From Oscillospiraceae bacterium (lineage in GTDB: Bacteria; Bacillota; Clostridia; Oscillospirales; Oscillospiraceae), in the NCBI GenBank assembly GCA_022792495.1, contig JAAWBD010000111.1, positions 62,001 to 126,000 of the forward strand: DNA of 64,000 nucleotides. The letters are read 5' to 3'. Under the pieces are notes generated by a model. The model saw nothing but the letters and a program-made list of their open reading frames with translations. It had not been told where the DNA came from and made no database searches. Below are positions 41,001-53,000 of the stretch, one piece after another. The first letter of the stretch is position 1. Every line of letters starts with the position of its first letter. Position numbers and translations under genes: made by a program.

Positions 41001-44000
41001 GCCAATTCTTGATGTCATCATCGGTAGGCTCCGCCGAGCCGGAGCTCTTAAGCGCCTGCTTGGCAGTGTTATAAACGCCCTGGAGCCCCATCCAGACGGA
41101 GTCAAAGCGGTTGCCATACTTGGACAGGATCTCGTAGGCTTCCTCCATGACCTCCTGCAGACGAATCTGCTCCTGCTCATTGAAGTAGAAGTACTCGGTG
41201 GGCTGGTTCACTACCACACCGCTGTCGCCGGTGGCGGGAGTCTCCTCGGTACCCAGCAGAGTCCCCAGCAGGCCGTGGTTGTCGGTGCCCAGCATATACA
41301 GATGCTTCTCCAGAAGCTCTGCCGGGCCGTTGGCCTCCTCCGGGGTTCCGGTGTAGTTCCGGTACTCCAAGGCCATGAAGATGGCCTGCTCGTCACCCAG
41401 ACCCACGCTGGCCGCGGCGTCCTGGTAAGCGGTCTGGGTATTGTTCAGCATGGGCAGCGGGAATACAGAGGTAGTAACTCCAGGCTCCGCCTGAGTCATG
41501 ATCTCTTCATTCTTGCCCCAGCCGTTGATATGGGTATTGCGGTCGCCGGCCACCCAGATCTCGGTGCCCTCGGTAAGGATGATCATGTTGTGACCGCTGA
41601 TATAGACCTCCTGGACATGGTTCAGTCCAGGCACCTTCTGGGGATAGCCGTAGTTCAGCTTGCCTCTCCGGGCACCCAGGCGGTCAAACTCATTACCGCC
41701 CCAGACATACAGCTCGCCCTTCTCAGTAAGGGCCGCCGCGGAGTTGCCGAAGGCAAAGACCTTAATGACCTTGCCGGTACGCTCGTCGCCCAGGTACCCG
41801 GTACCGTCCGCACCCCGGACGCGCTGAGGCGTGGGATAGGAACCGATGCTGGAGGTATCGATGTTGAGACCCAGGCTGCCGCTGATATTCTGGCCCCAGG
41901 CCCAGACATAACCATCCTGGCTGGCAGCCAGGGCAAAGGTGTCGCCCGCCGCCACAGAAACGATCCGATCCATGGGCCCGCTGCCCGACTGAACAGGCTT
42001 GAATACGTCATACTGCTTGGTACGCAGCTGGTTCTGGCCCACCTGGCCATACTGGTTGCTGCCCCAGGCGTAGGCGTAGCCCTCAGCAGTGACCACCAGG
42101 CTGAAGTCGGTACCGGTGGCCAGGCCGGGAACGTTGAACTGATAGGTCAGCTCTCCGGTCTCGGGATCCATGTAGCCCTTGTCCGCCTCGCCATAAGCCG
42201 TCCGGAAGGGGATCACCTCCACCTCCAGGATAGTCTTGAGCCTGGTGTTTTTCTCATAGACCACCACATTGGCGGCGCCCACACCGTGATAGATCAGCTC
42301 ACCCTTATCGGTCACGGAGAGGACGCTCTCGTTGGTGGAGGCAAAGACATACTCGGCATTCTCGTTGAGATCCACAGGCAGCTCATTGTAGACGTTGAAC
42401 CAATAGATCACCGGGCGCAGCTTCCAGCCAGAGCGGATATCAGTATCCGCTCCTTCCGGCTTATTATACACATAGATCAACCGGTTGTTCTTCACACCCT
42501 GGAGGGCATTATTCAGGGTCATCCGTAGGCCGTTGACATAGTTGGGCGTAGTCTCGTTGCTCCGTCCCGTCAGCGGATCAGTACCGATGATCCGGTTGCC
42601 CATCTGGCCAAAGTCATTGGCACCCCAGGTGTAAACGGAGCCATCGTAGGTAATGGCAGAGCTGAGACCTGTCATAGTCCGGCTCTCGCCCAGCACTCCC
42701 GGGTTATAGGTGCTGTTCTTGACAGCCACATCGTTATAGCCGTTCATGTTCAGGTTCATGCCCACGGAGGTATCCGCCTGAACCACACCGGTGATGTAGG
42801 CATTCCGCATATCGTCAGTGACCTTGTCGCTGTCACTGGCGGGATCATCGAAGGGCACTCCGGCGGTATCGCCGGCCTTCACGGTCAGGAACTGGTCAGA
42901 GTCAAAGGTGGTGCCCACGCCCAGCTGGCCGGCGTTGTTAGAGCCCACCGTCCACAGCGTTCCCAGAACACCGAAGCCAGCGGCATCGGGATCTGTCAGC
43001 GCCTGGGCAGAACCGTCGTTGACCAGCGCCACGGTGGTCCAGCCACCGGTGACGGTCTGGATATTCTGGGCGGACATGCTGCTGCTCTTGGTAAACTTGG
43101 CCTGGCTTACCTTGTCGCCAGTGCCCAGCTGACCGGAGCTGTTGTCGCCGGCAGTCCACACATCGTTGTTCTTGGTGAGGAGCATGAAGTTGCCCCGGCC
43201 GGCGTCAGTGGTAACGATCCGGTCTCCGGCCCCGGTCAGATCCTTCAGTCCGCTGTCCTCATTGGTGCTCAGGTTGGTGACTGCACCAGACTCTACATTC
43301 ATGGCCCAACGCATCAGGTTGCCCATTTCATCCAGGGCGTAGCTGTTGTCCTGGGCGGAGGCGGCAATATCCACAATGGAGGACACGGGAGCACGGCCCG
43401 GCTTCAGTCGGTCGGCCCGGGTACTGTCGCCCACCAGAGTCAGCTCGCCATTGCCCCAGACGAACAGGTCGCCGGTATTGGACAGAGCCATGGCGTAGCT
43501 GCTGTCATTGTAGACTGCGGCGGCCATATCCACGATGACCAGCGGGGCCTCGGGATCAGCGCTGTTGCGCATCTCGCGGAAGTCGTTCATGGCCACAGGG
43601 CTGGGATAGCAATTCTCCCGGATGCCGGGGCCTGTGACGCTCACCAGTCCATTGCCAATCTGGCCCGCATCATTGCGGCCCCAGGTGTAGAGAGTACCGT
43701 CACTGTCAATGGCCATGGCGAAGTCCATGCCGGCCACCACCTTGGTGATCCGGATCCCCTCGCTTTGATAGATGGGTGTATACAGGGCCAGAGTGTTCCG
43801 GTCGATGGTGCTCTTGGCGTTGGTCACCCGGCGGTTGTAGCCCGCCATAGTGTACTCCTTGGCATACAGCTCATCGTTCCACACCCCGTTGGGGGCCTGA
43901 GCAGGCCGCTTGTAGCCCACGATCTTGGAGAAGGTCACCTGGGTGGGTGCGCTTTCAGCCCCGCCCACGGTGCCGTAGCCGGTGCCCAGCTGCCCCCAGG

Positions 44001-47000
44001 TGTTGCGGCCCCAGCTCCACACGGTACCGTCAGCCTTCAGGGCCAGGGTGTAGTCGTCGCCCACCGCCACCATGGCGCTGGCCCCGGTGGTGTAATTCAC
44101 TTCCAGACGGTAGGCTCCGTCGGAATCCAGATCATCGTCGTGGATGGTCTCATCCCAGACATATCCGCCAGTCAGATAGGGCTTGCGGACGGTGACGTGG
44201 AACTGTAGCTCCCGCTTGGTGGCACCGTCGTTGACGGTCACCAGGATATCGGTCTGGCCATAACCTACGGCGGTGAGGATCCCCTGGTCATTCACCGCGG
44301 CTACCTGCTCGTTCAGGCTCTCATAGGTCACAATGAGGCCAGCTTGGGCGGCCTTGCGCAGATCATAGAACCGGAACTGCTTATCGGGATCATTTTTGAG
44401 CAGGTTGAAGCTCCGGGAGGCCGTATAGTTGGCCGCCAGGTCAAATTCATAGCCCATCTTCATGCTGGCCTCGTCCACAAAGCCGCGATCCTTATCGCTC
44501 TTCAGAACCAGCTCCACGGAGGACAGGTTGCTCTCCACCGTCAGCAGAATACCGGTGGCCATAGGATTGAAGGTGTAGGGCTCGGACAGGTTCTGGTTGC
44601 CCACCTGGCCTCTGTTATTGAAGCCGAAGGCCCACACGCCGCCCTGATCGTCCACATAAGCGGTGTGGTTGGTGCCGGCAGTGACAGAGGTCACCCGCTT
44701 GTCGGGTGCGGCAAAGGCAGGATTCTTGGTGATATCACCACCGCCCAGCATTCCCCGGCCAAGCTCGCCGTAATAGTTGTTGCCGCCGCTGAGGATCAGC
44801 CGGCCCCTGTCGTCCACAGAATAGGCCGCCCCGTTTCCGCCAGTGAGCATGACCCGGCCCCGGTATTCGGCCCGGTTCACGTTCATGGTCAGGTCAGTGA
44901 CCTGAGCGGGCAGGGTAAGGATGGTCTCGTTGGTCGGGAAGAGGTTATTCACCTGACCCCAGACATAGAGGTTACCGGTCACATCCTCACCGGTTCTGTA
45001 GTTGGTCACCTTCACGTACCGGCCGTCGCCCGCCTGCTGCATCTGGAATACGGAGGCCAGGCCGCTGTTCTTGCCTCCGCCGATGGCCATGGCCCGGTAG
45101 TTCATCAGAGCGGTGCCTCTGGTACCCACACTGCTGCCGTTGCCGATGCCGTAGTAGCGGTTGTCGCCCATGTTGATCACGCTGCCGTTACCCACCAGGA
45201 TATGGCCGGTGCCGGACTCGCCGCCGGCCACCGCAGCCACCACGCCGTTGGCGATGTGGACACTGACAGGCTCCCGGTATTGCTTGGTGATGGTGGAGAT
45301 GCTCAGCTCGCCATAGGTGTTGTCACCCACGCCAAAGAGATTGTCGGTAAGCATCTTAGGCTCAGTATAGGCCTCAGTGACGTTACCCTCCTCGTCCTTG
45401 ATCTCCGTATAGTGATAGTAGTAGGTGGTCTGGAGCATGTAGGCATAGCCATGGTCATTGTCCACGCCGCCCACAGCGATATCCACGATCTCCTGCATGT
45501 AGGCGTTCTCGCCCCGGTAGCTGACGCTGCCCTGGAGACCTCTGATCACCTGGGTGGCGTACGGTACCCGGGTATAGTAGGTGTACTCAGTACCCAGGCC
45601 CAGCTGGCCGCAGTCGTTGCGGCCCCAGCTCCACACCGTACCATCGTTCTTCAGCGCATAAACGAAGTTTCCGGTGGCGGCGATCTTCCGCACGTTGTTC
45701 AGATACTCGTAGCGGATGACCTTGCCGCTGTCGTCCCGCACCTGAGCGATGACCTGCTGAGGAGCGGCCTTGGTTCCGTAGATGGTACCGATACCCAGCT
45801 CGCCATAGGCGTTATCGCCCCAAGTCCACACAGTGCCGTCACCGGCCAGAGCCACGGTGAAGCTGGTGCCGGAGGCCAGCATGGGATAGGACACGCTGGT
45901 ACCATAGTTCTCCCGGAACTTGGTCTCATTTCTCTGGCTGTTACCGCCATTCTCCACATAGGAGTCATACATGCCCTGGTAAAGGCCGCCACTCTGCTCG
46001 GTGCCAGGCACGTAATCTGCACCCAAAGCATCGTTCAGATGCTGCAGGTTGCTGTTGGGCTGGCCGATTACATCCACCTTATCGGAGTAGTACAGGCCGT
46101 ACTTCTCGCCCAACTCCTTGGCTACATCGCTGGGGGCAGTCACCTCGTCGGCAGGACGGACTTCCACCTTGAAGGAGCCCACGATAAGGGAATCGTTGGC
46201 CACAGAGATGAGAACGTAAGTGGTACCAGCCTTCAAGCCGGTAATGGTGGCACGCTTATCCCACTGACGGTACTTCAGGCCCTTGGCCTGGCTCTCCTCC
46301 TCGCTCAGGGTGGCATACTCCACCTTGACATACTCGTTCAGGCTGGTCTTATACTCCTCATTCTGCAGCGTCACGTTCCAGTCGGAGTCCTCGGAGGCGT
46401 CCCAGGTGAACCAGGCCAGCTCCTGCTTGGAGGTATCGTCGCCCACGTTGCTGAACACGTTAAAGGCGGAGATCTTGGGCTCCACATTAAACTGGAAGCG
46501 CTCGCCCTCCCGGATGGACACGCTGTAGTCCTCCAGGATGAAGTAACTGGTACCAACACGGACGGGCACGTCGGTGGAGGTGGCAGTTCCGTCACCGATC
46601 CGGCCATTTCCGTTCTTGCCGTAAGCCCACAGGGAGCCATTGCTCTTCATGATGATGGAGTGGCGATCCATGGCGTTTACAGAGTTCTGCACCCCAATGA
46701 CCCCACCGATGGGCGCGCCAGCAATACCGGAGGCGCCGGCGGAGACACGGTCGGCCTGGCCCCACTGGCTGAGCCGGATCAGGTTGCCCTCCTCATCCCG
46801 GATAGGCTCATGGGTCTCCTCATCCCGAAGGATCGCAGGACGCATCTTGCTCTCGCTGCCCTCCTCAATGGGATTGCCCTCCAGATCAAAGGCGTCCAGG
46901 GCCACGCTGAAGTCCAGCGGGCTGCCGTCCTTGTTCACGTTGTCGCCCTGACCCAGAGCAGGACCGTACAGCTCGCCCACGGCGCCGTCGAACTCGCCGC

Positions 47001-50000
47001 TCTTCTCCATGTGCTCAAACTTGCCCACAGACCACAGATAGTAATCGTTGTAGGACACCTGGAGGTACTCGGAAATGTCCGCCGCCACAGGGAAGCCCAG
47101 GGTCAGAGGCTTGTATCTGGGCGTATAGCCCTCAAACAACTGCTTGCCGCTCTCCAGGTCAGCCAGGGACATGTAGTCACGGCCCACCTCGCCCTCAGGC
47201 CGGTAGCCCACCAGCTCATTGCTGTCCTGGTTATACACAGGTACATAGCCCTTGACCGTCACAGTGCCGGCCTTGATATCCTCCATGGTGAGGATAATGC
47301 TCTTATCCTCATCATCCACATAGCTCTCCACGATCCAGCCATACTGGTAATCCTTGGACAGCTCCTTGTAGGTAGTGGGCATCTCGTAGTTATAGAGAGC
47401 CTGCTCCACCTTGGTCACCTCGGTGGCCAGGGCAGGCACTACCTGCTCCGTCTCCACGGGATAGGGAGTCTCCTCAGTGGTCTTATCTATCATAGAGCTG
47501 TTGGTCCAGTAGAGGGGATAGCCGAACTCATCCACAGCCTGAACCATCTCGGTGGTCATGATATACTTACCGTCGGCGTCCACCAGCTGCTCGCCTACCT
47601 CGATGATCAGATCCCGCTCACCGTTGGCGAAGCGAGTGTCGTACTCCCCGTCATTGGTGCCGCCCCAGGTCTTGACCTGGCCACCGGAGGTGATGGCCAC
47701 CGCATTATATACACCGCCCCAAACCTCTATGGCCCGGCCGTTCAGGATGGCACGGTCAGGGGTCTCCTCGGTGGCGTATCCACCGTAGGCCTTGTGCTCC
47801 TCATCATTTTGACCCCAGCTGATAACCTGGCCGTCCTTGCGCAGTAGGCGCATGTTGGCGGCAATCTTATCACCGGACAGGGTCATGGGGCCCTTCAATT
47901 CGGGCATGCGGTCGCTGGCGGTAAGCTCCTGAGGCAGCCGGATATTACCGCTATTATTCAGATCGTCGGGATTCACTACCCCGTGATAGTTAGTGCCCCA
48001 GCCAAACAGCCTGCCCCGCTTATCCAGCGCGTAGGAGTATGCTCTCACACTCTTTCCGGTGTGGTCCACCAGACCGGAGGCCACGATATCCACGATGGAG
48101 GAGCTATACAGATCAGCTCCCAACGCGTCATTCTCAGAGGCAATTCCCTTCACCAGGACGGCGGTATAGCTCACTCCTGCGCTGTTGCCCTGTCCCAGGG
48201 CGCCGGTGGAGTTATCGCCCCAGGCGTAGACCAGGCCCTCCTCGGTCATGGCCAGGGAATGGTTGCCGCCCACGGCAATCTTGACAACGCCGGTAAGGGG
48301 GATCGTGGTATTGACTTCCTTGCCGTCAACGATCTCGGTCACCACCCGCTGAACCTCAATGGGGGTGGTCGCCTGGGTGGTGTCTCTGGACACGCCCAGC
48401 TGGCCGTAAGCGTTACTGCCCCAAGCCCACACGGAGCCGTCGGCCTTCAGAGCCACAGTGTGGTTAGCTCCCACCGCGATCATGGGGAAGGCCACCGTGC
48501 GCTCCTCGCTAACGTCAGGTCTGGGGGATACGCCGATCTTCATGAAGCCCTGGTTGCCCCGGCGGTCGGTGACAATGATGAAGGTAAAGCCAGACTGCTC
48601 CTGAGCCTTGATGAGACCCCGCTCGTTCACGGTGGCCACATCCGGGTTGGTGCTGAAGAAGTCCAGATCCTCCAGCCTGGGCGTGTAGTACAACGGGCCA
48701 TAGGCGCTGAAGCCCAGGTGGGCCACGATATCAGCCGCCATGATCTGTAGCTCATCGCCGTAGACCAGGCTGGTCATCAGACGGCCCTCCGGTGTCTCCA
48801 GGGTATCATAGTGCATGGTGGAGGTGGAGCCGTACTTGAAGGCCACTACGATCTGGGTCGTGTCGTCAGGCATGACGAACTGGGCCGTATTGTGGCCGTT
48901 GCGGACAGGTACGATGTAGGGGATGGTTCTTGATTTCTGATCCTCTCCCTCACCCTCGCTGATCTCAACACCCTTTTTGGTAGCGGCATTGACAGTGACC
49001 AGGGAGTAGAAGGTACCCTCGGTATTGGTGGTGGAGGCATCAATAGTGATCACATCGCCGGCCTTGGCCCGGAACATGATGGGATTCTCCGGATCGCCCA
49101 CTACCTGAGCACCGCCAAGCTCAAAGGGCTGGCCGTTGATGGACATCTTTACATTGTTGATGGCCGGAGCGGTAAGGCTGCCGTCATTGTAGTTATCCAC
49201 CACCATAACCGTTCCGGTGTAGGATCTGGGCGTATCATAACTGGTGCTGACCTTGACCTCCACATCCCGCTCGGGCAGGATGAAGGAGGCATAGACCTTA
49301 CCGTCCTTCTCATAGTAGGACGGATTGTTCTCAGGATCCACCTGGATCATACCCTCGTAGAAGTGCAGGGGATACTCTCCCACCTCGGGATCCACCAAAG
49401 ACACGCCGCTGATGATGTAGGAACCGCCACCCGAGTGCTCCTTGGGCGTGATCTCCACACTGATGAGAGAACCCGCCATCTCGCCCATCTCATTGTAGGG
49501 CTGCTTGCTGTCTCCCTCGCCCAAGAATACGCTGACATCATATCTTCTGGAATCGGAATTGGCGGTCACCTTAAAGGGATTGAAGCCCTTACCCTGCGCA
49601 CCCACCATGGTGAACAGAATGTTAACATCCTCACTGGGCATGACGAAGGAACCGGTATAATAATCCGGGAACTCCTCCCCACTCTCCAGTGTTTTCATCA
49701 CCGGCGTCAGGGTCAGTTCACTTGTAGTTCCATCCAGATAGACCAACATGACCGAGCCGCACAGGGCGTCAGAGGCATTCTGCAGGCGGATATACACAGT
49801 CTCTCCCGCCTGAGTCCGAACCATATTGGTGGCATCCTCCACATTCCCGTCCGCCAGATACAGCAGCGCATGGGAGGCATTCAGGGTATCAAGCTCCTCG
49901 CTGCCCATATAACCGTTGCTGCTGATCAGGGCGGTGGCCAGACGCTCGGGCGCGTTCTTATTGTTGTTGAGCAGCACGCTGCTGATATCCAGGTAGGCTC

Positions 50001-53000
50001 CGCCGCCGTCCATGGAGACCATGACGGGCATCAGTCGATCGATATAGGTGCCATCGCCTACCTGACCCTTTTCATTGTTGCCCCAGGCATACACAGTACC
50101 GTGACTGTTATCATAAGCGCCCACGGTGCCGCCGTTGTCAGAGACAGCAATATACATGATGTTATCAATGGGAAGCAGATAGTCGTCCACATTGGCCTCA
50201 CCAGCCCGGACAGGCATGGCTATCCTGGAGTTGGGCTGCAGGCCACCCCGCTGGTTGATGCCCAGCTGACCATGGTTGTTGTTACCGGAAGCCCGCAGGG
50301 TCTTGATGGTATCCTTTCCGCCTGTATCCTTTGCGTACAGAGCATAGCCGGAGGTACCCACCGCCGTCATGACCACCACACTGGACACATCGTAGGGCTC
50401 CTCATTGATATCCTCTACGGTGTAAGTGAAATTAAAGGTGGTATCCCGGGTAGGCTCATAGATCTTTGTGGGATAGCGGATCTCGGTGGTGGTATCCACA
50501 GAGGGCTCTACCACATCTTCGAAGGTGCAGGTGCCATCGCCAATAGTGTTATCGCAGTGGAGGGTCACCACGCCATCCTCCACAGTGAGCTGGCTGCTGC
50601 CCTCGTTGTACACATGGTGGCAGTTGGGGCACTCGTAGGTGGTCTTGGTGGAGGTGATCTCCTCCTCCTTAACGCCCAGCTGACCAATGCTGTTGTCACC
50701 CCAGACGATAACCTGACCGTTTACATCAATGGCCATGACACTGTCAGCGCCAGCGGACAGACTTACCACATTGGACTGGACATCGCCCTCGGCATAGCTG
50801 GGCCCACGGGCAAAGTCATTGTCCGTGCCAAACTGGCCGTTGTCCACGCCGTTATTACGGCCCACATTCCGGCCCCAGGCCACCACATCGCCGCTCCGGG
50901 TCACAGCATAGGTGGTAGCGGTGCCGGCCTCGATATCATAGAACTCAGACTGACCGGGGATCCACACAGGCACCGGCACAAGGGTGTTGCCGCTGGTATA
51001 GCCCGGATGCAGACGTCCGTTGGAGAAGGAGCCCATACCAAAGATCTTGCCATACTCAGTGACAAAGAGGGTATAATCCTTACCCGCCGTCACATCCACG
51101 ATCTTGCCGTAGGTCTCCACATCCCAAGGCATATAGACCGGGGTATAGAGGTAACGCTTACCGCTCTGGTTGCTGTTCTCACCCAGACCCAGCTGGCCCC
51201 GGCGGTTGCTACCCCAGCCCATAAGCCGGCCATCCTGGGTCACGGCTACACCAAAGTCTGCGCCGACGGCGATCTTGGTAACGACCGCCTCCGCCAGATA
51301 TTGGGTCTCGTCTGTTACGCCCATTCCCTCGCCAAGGATCTGCTCGGGAGAGATGTAAGTCTCAGCATAGGAACTGCCGTTACCCAGCCGTCCGTCGCCA
51401 TTCATGGCAAAGTTCGCGCTGTTGGAGCCCCAGGTCCAAACGGTACCGTTATCCCGAAGGGCGACAGTAAAGTTCTCACCGATGGCGATCTGAGGATAGG
51501 TCACGTTCATGGGCGGCTGAGGATCATCGCCGTCCTCAGGCTGCGGGGTGACCTGAACCTTGAAGAAAGCGCTGTATTCCTCCTGGGTCTCAGGATCCAC
51601 GTACTTGGCCACAATGTAGGTGATACCAAACTTACCCACGGTGACCAGGCCAAAGTCAGGATTCTCCATTTCCTCCATCACGCCATCGCCGTCGGCGTCG
51701 GTCTCCAGCAGGAACCTGCCGTCCACCATGGCCACTGTCTCATCCAGGGAGTAAAGCTCCACATCCTTGGCATCCACAGGCTTAACAACGTTGGCGTTGA
51801 TCAGGTTAAAGCTGCGCCAGGTGCGGGTGCCGAAATGGTTGGTGTCGATCCGGATCTCATCGCCCGGGTTCATCAGATACTCATACTTGGTGGGCTGAGA
51901 GATCTTTTCAGTTACGCCTCCGTCAACGGCATCGGGCTCCGTCTCCTTCTCAATGATCTCATTGAGGTAGAGGGTGCGGATCGCCTTGTCGATGCCCACC
52001 TTGGCGCCCCGGCTCACATAATTGTCAGTGCCCACCATCTTGTTGACATCGCCGGTCTGGCCCATGCTGTTGGAGCCCCAGACATACACATGGCCATCGT
52101 CCAGCAGCGCTACAGAATGCATAGCACCGGCAGCCACTGCCAAGACCCGGTTGCCAATGCCATCCCCGGTAATGTCAGTGGTGCCATCCAGGGCGTAGGC
52201 CGTTCCATCCTTCATTACAGAGGGGGTGACCATGCCGACCTGAACGTCACTTACGCTGCCGATACCCAGCTGGCCGTTGTTGTTCCGGCCCCAGCCGTAC
52301 ACAGCGCCGTTCTCACCCAGAACGATCATGTGGCTGTCGCTCACATCCACCTGCTCGGCGTACACAGGCACCTGCACCTGAATGGGTGTGGAGCTCTTGG
52401 CCTGACGGTTGGGCTGAATGTCCAGCTGGCCATAGCTGTTGTCGCCCCAGACCCACACAGTACCATCCTTGCGGATCGCAGCAGAGCTGTTGCCGCCCGC
52501 AGCGATGGACACCACGTTATTGACGCTGCTCCGGGTGGGTACCAGCTTCATAGTATCGGCGGCGGCTCCATTCGAGTCGCGGCCGTTGCCCAGCTGCCCA
52601 GAGTTGTTGCTGCCCCAGGCATACACGCTGCCCCACTGATCCAGGGCCAGTACATGGTTCTCACCAGCTGCCGCGTGGACAATGTTGGTCAGATAGATGT
52701 AGTTGCTGCCATAGGTCTCGGTCACTCCAGCGGTGGCGGGATCCAGCACGGTACCATCGTTGGGGTTTAGATAACCCCGGAACACACGGTAAGGCTCCAC
52801 AGCCTTTTCCAGCTCTTCTCCGGTACGGCTAATGCCCAGCACCCCGTTGGCATTACTGCCCCAGGTGTAGACATAGCCCTTTTCATCCACCGCTACCGAG
52901 GTGGCGCCGCCTGCGGCGATATCCACGATATCAGTAAGGTAGGTGTTGTTCTCGTACTCCTCGGTCAAAGTCTGCTGACCGGCCTTGATCTGGACAGGCA

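Noticed and set aside
28924-42528. Plus-strand 4,534-aa repetitive ORF (repeats such as QLAVLVGAPGPDGTV)
   Set aside because: The repeats are reverse complements of RCC1 motifs (GTVWAWGANEYGQLG); a shadow ORF, not an independent protein.
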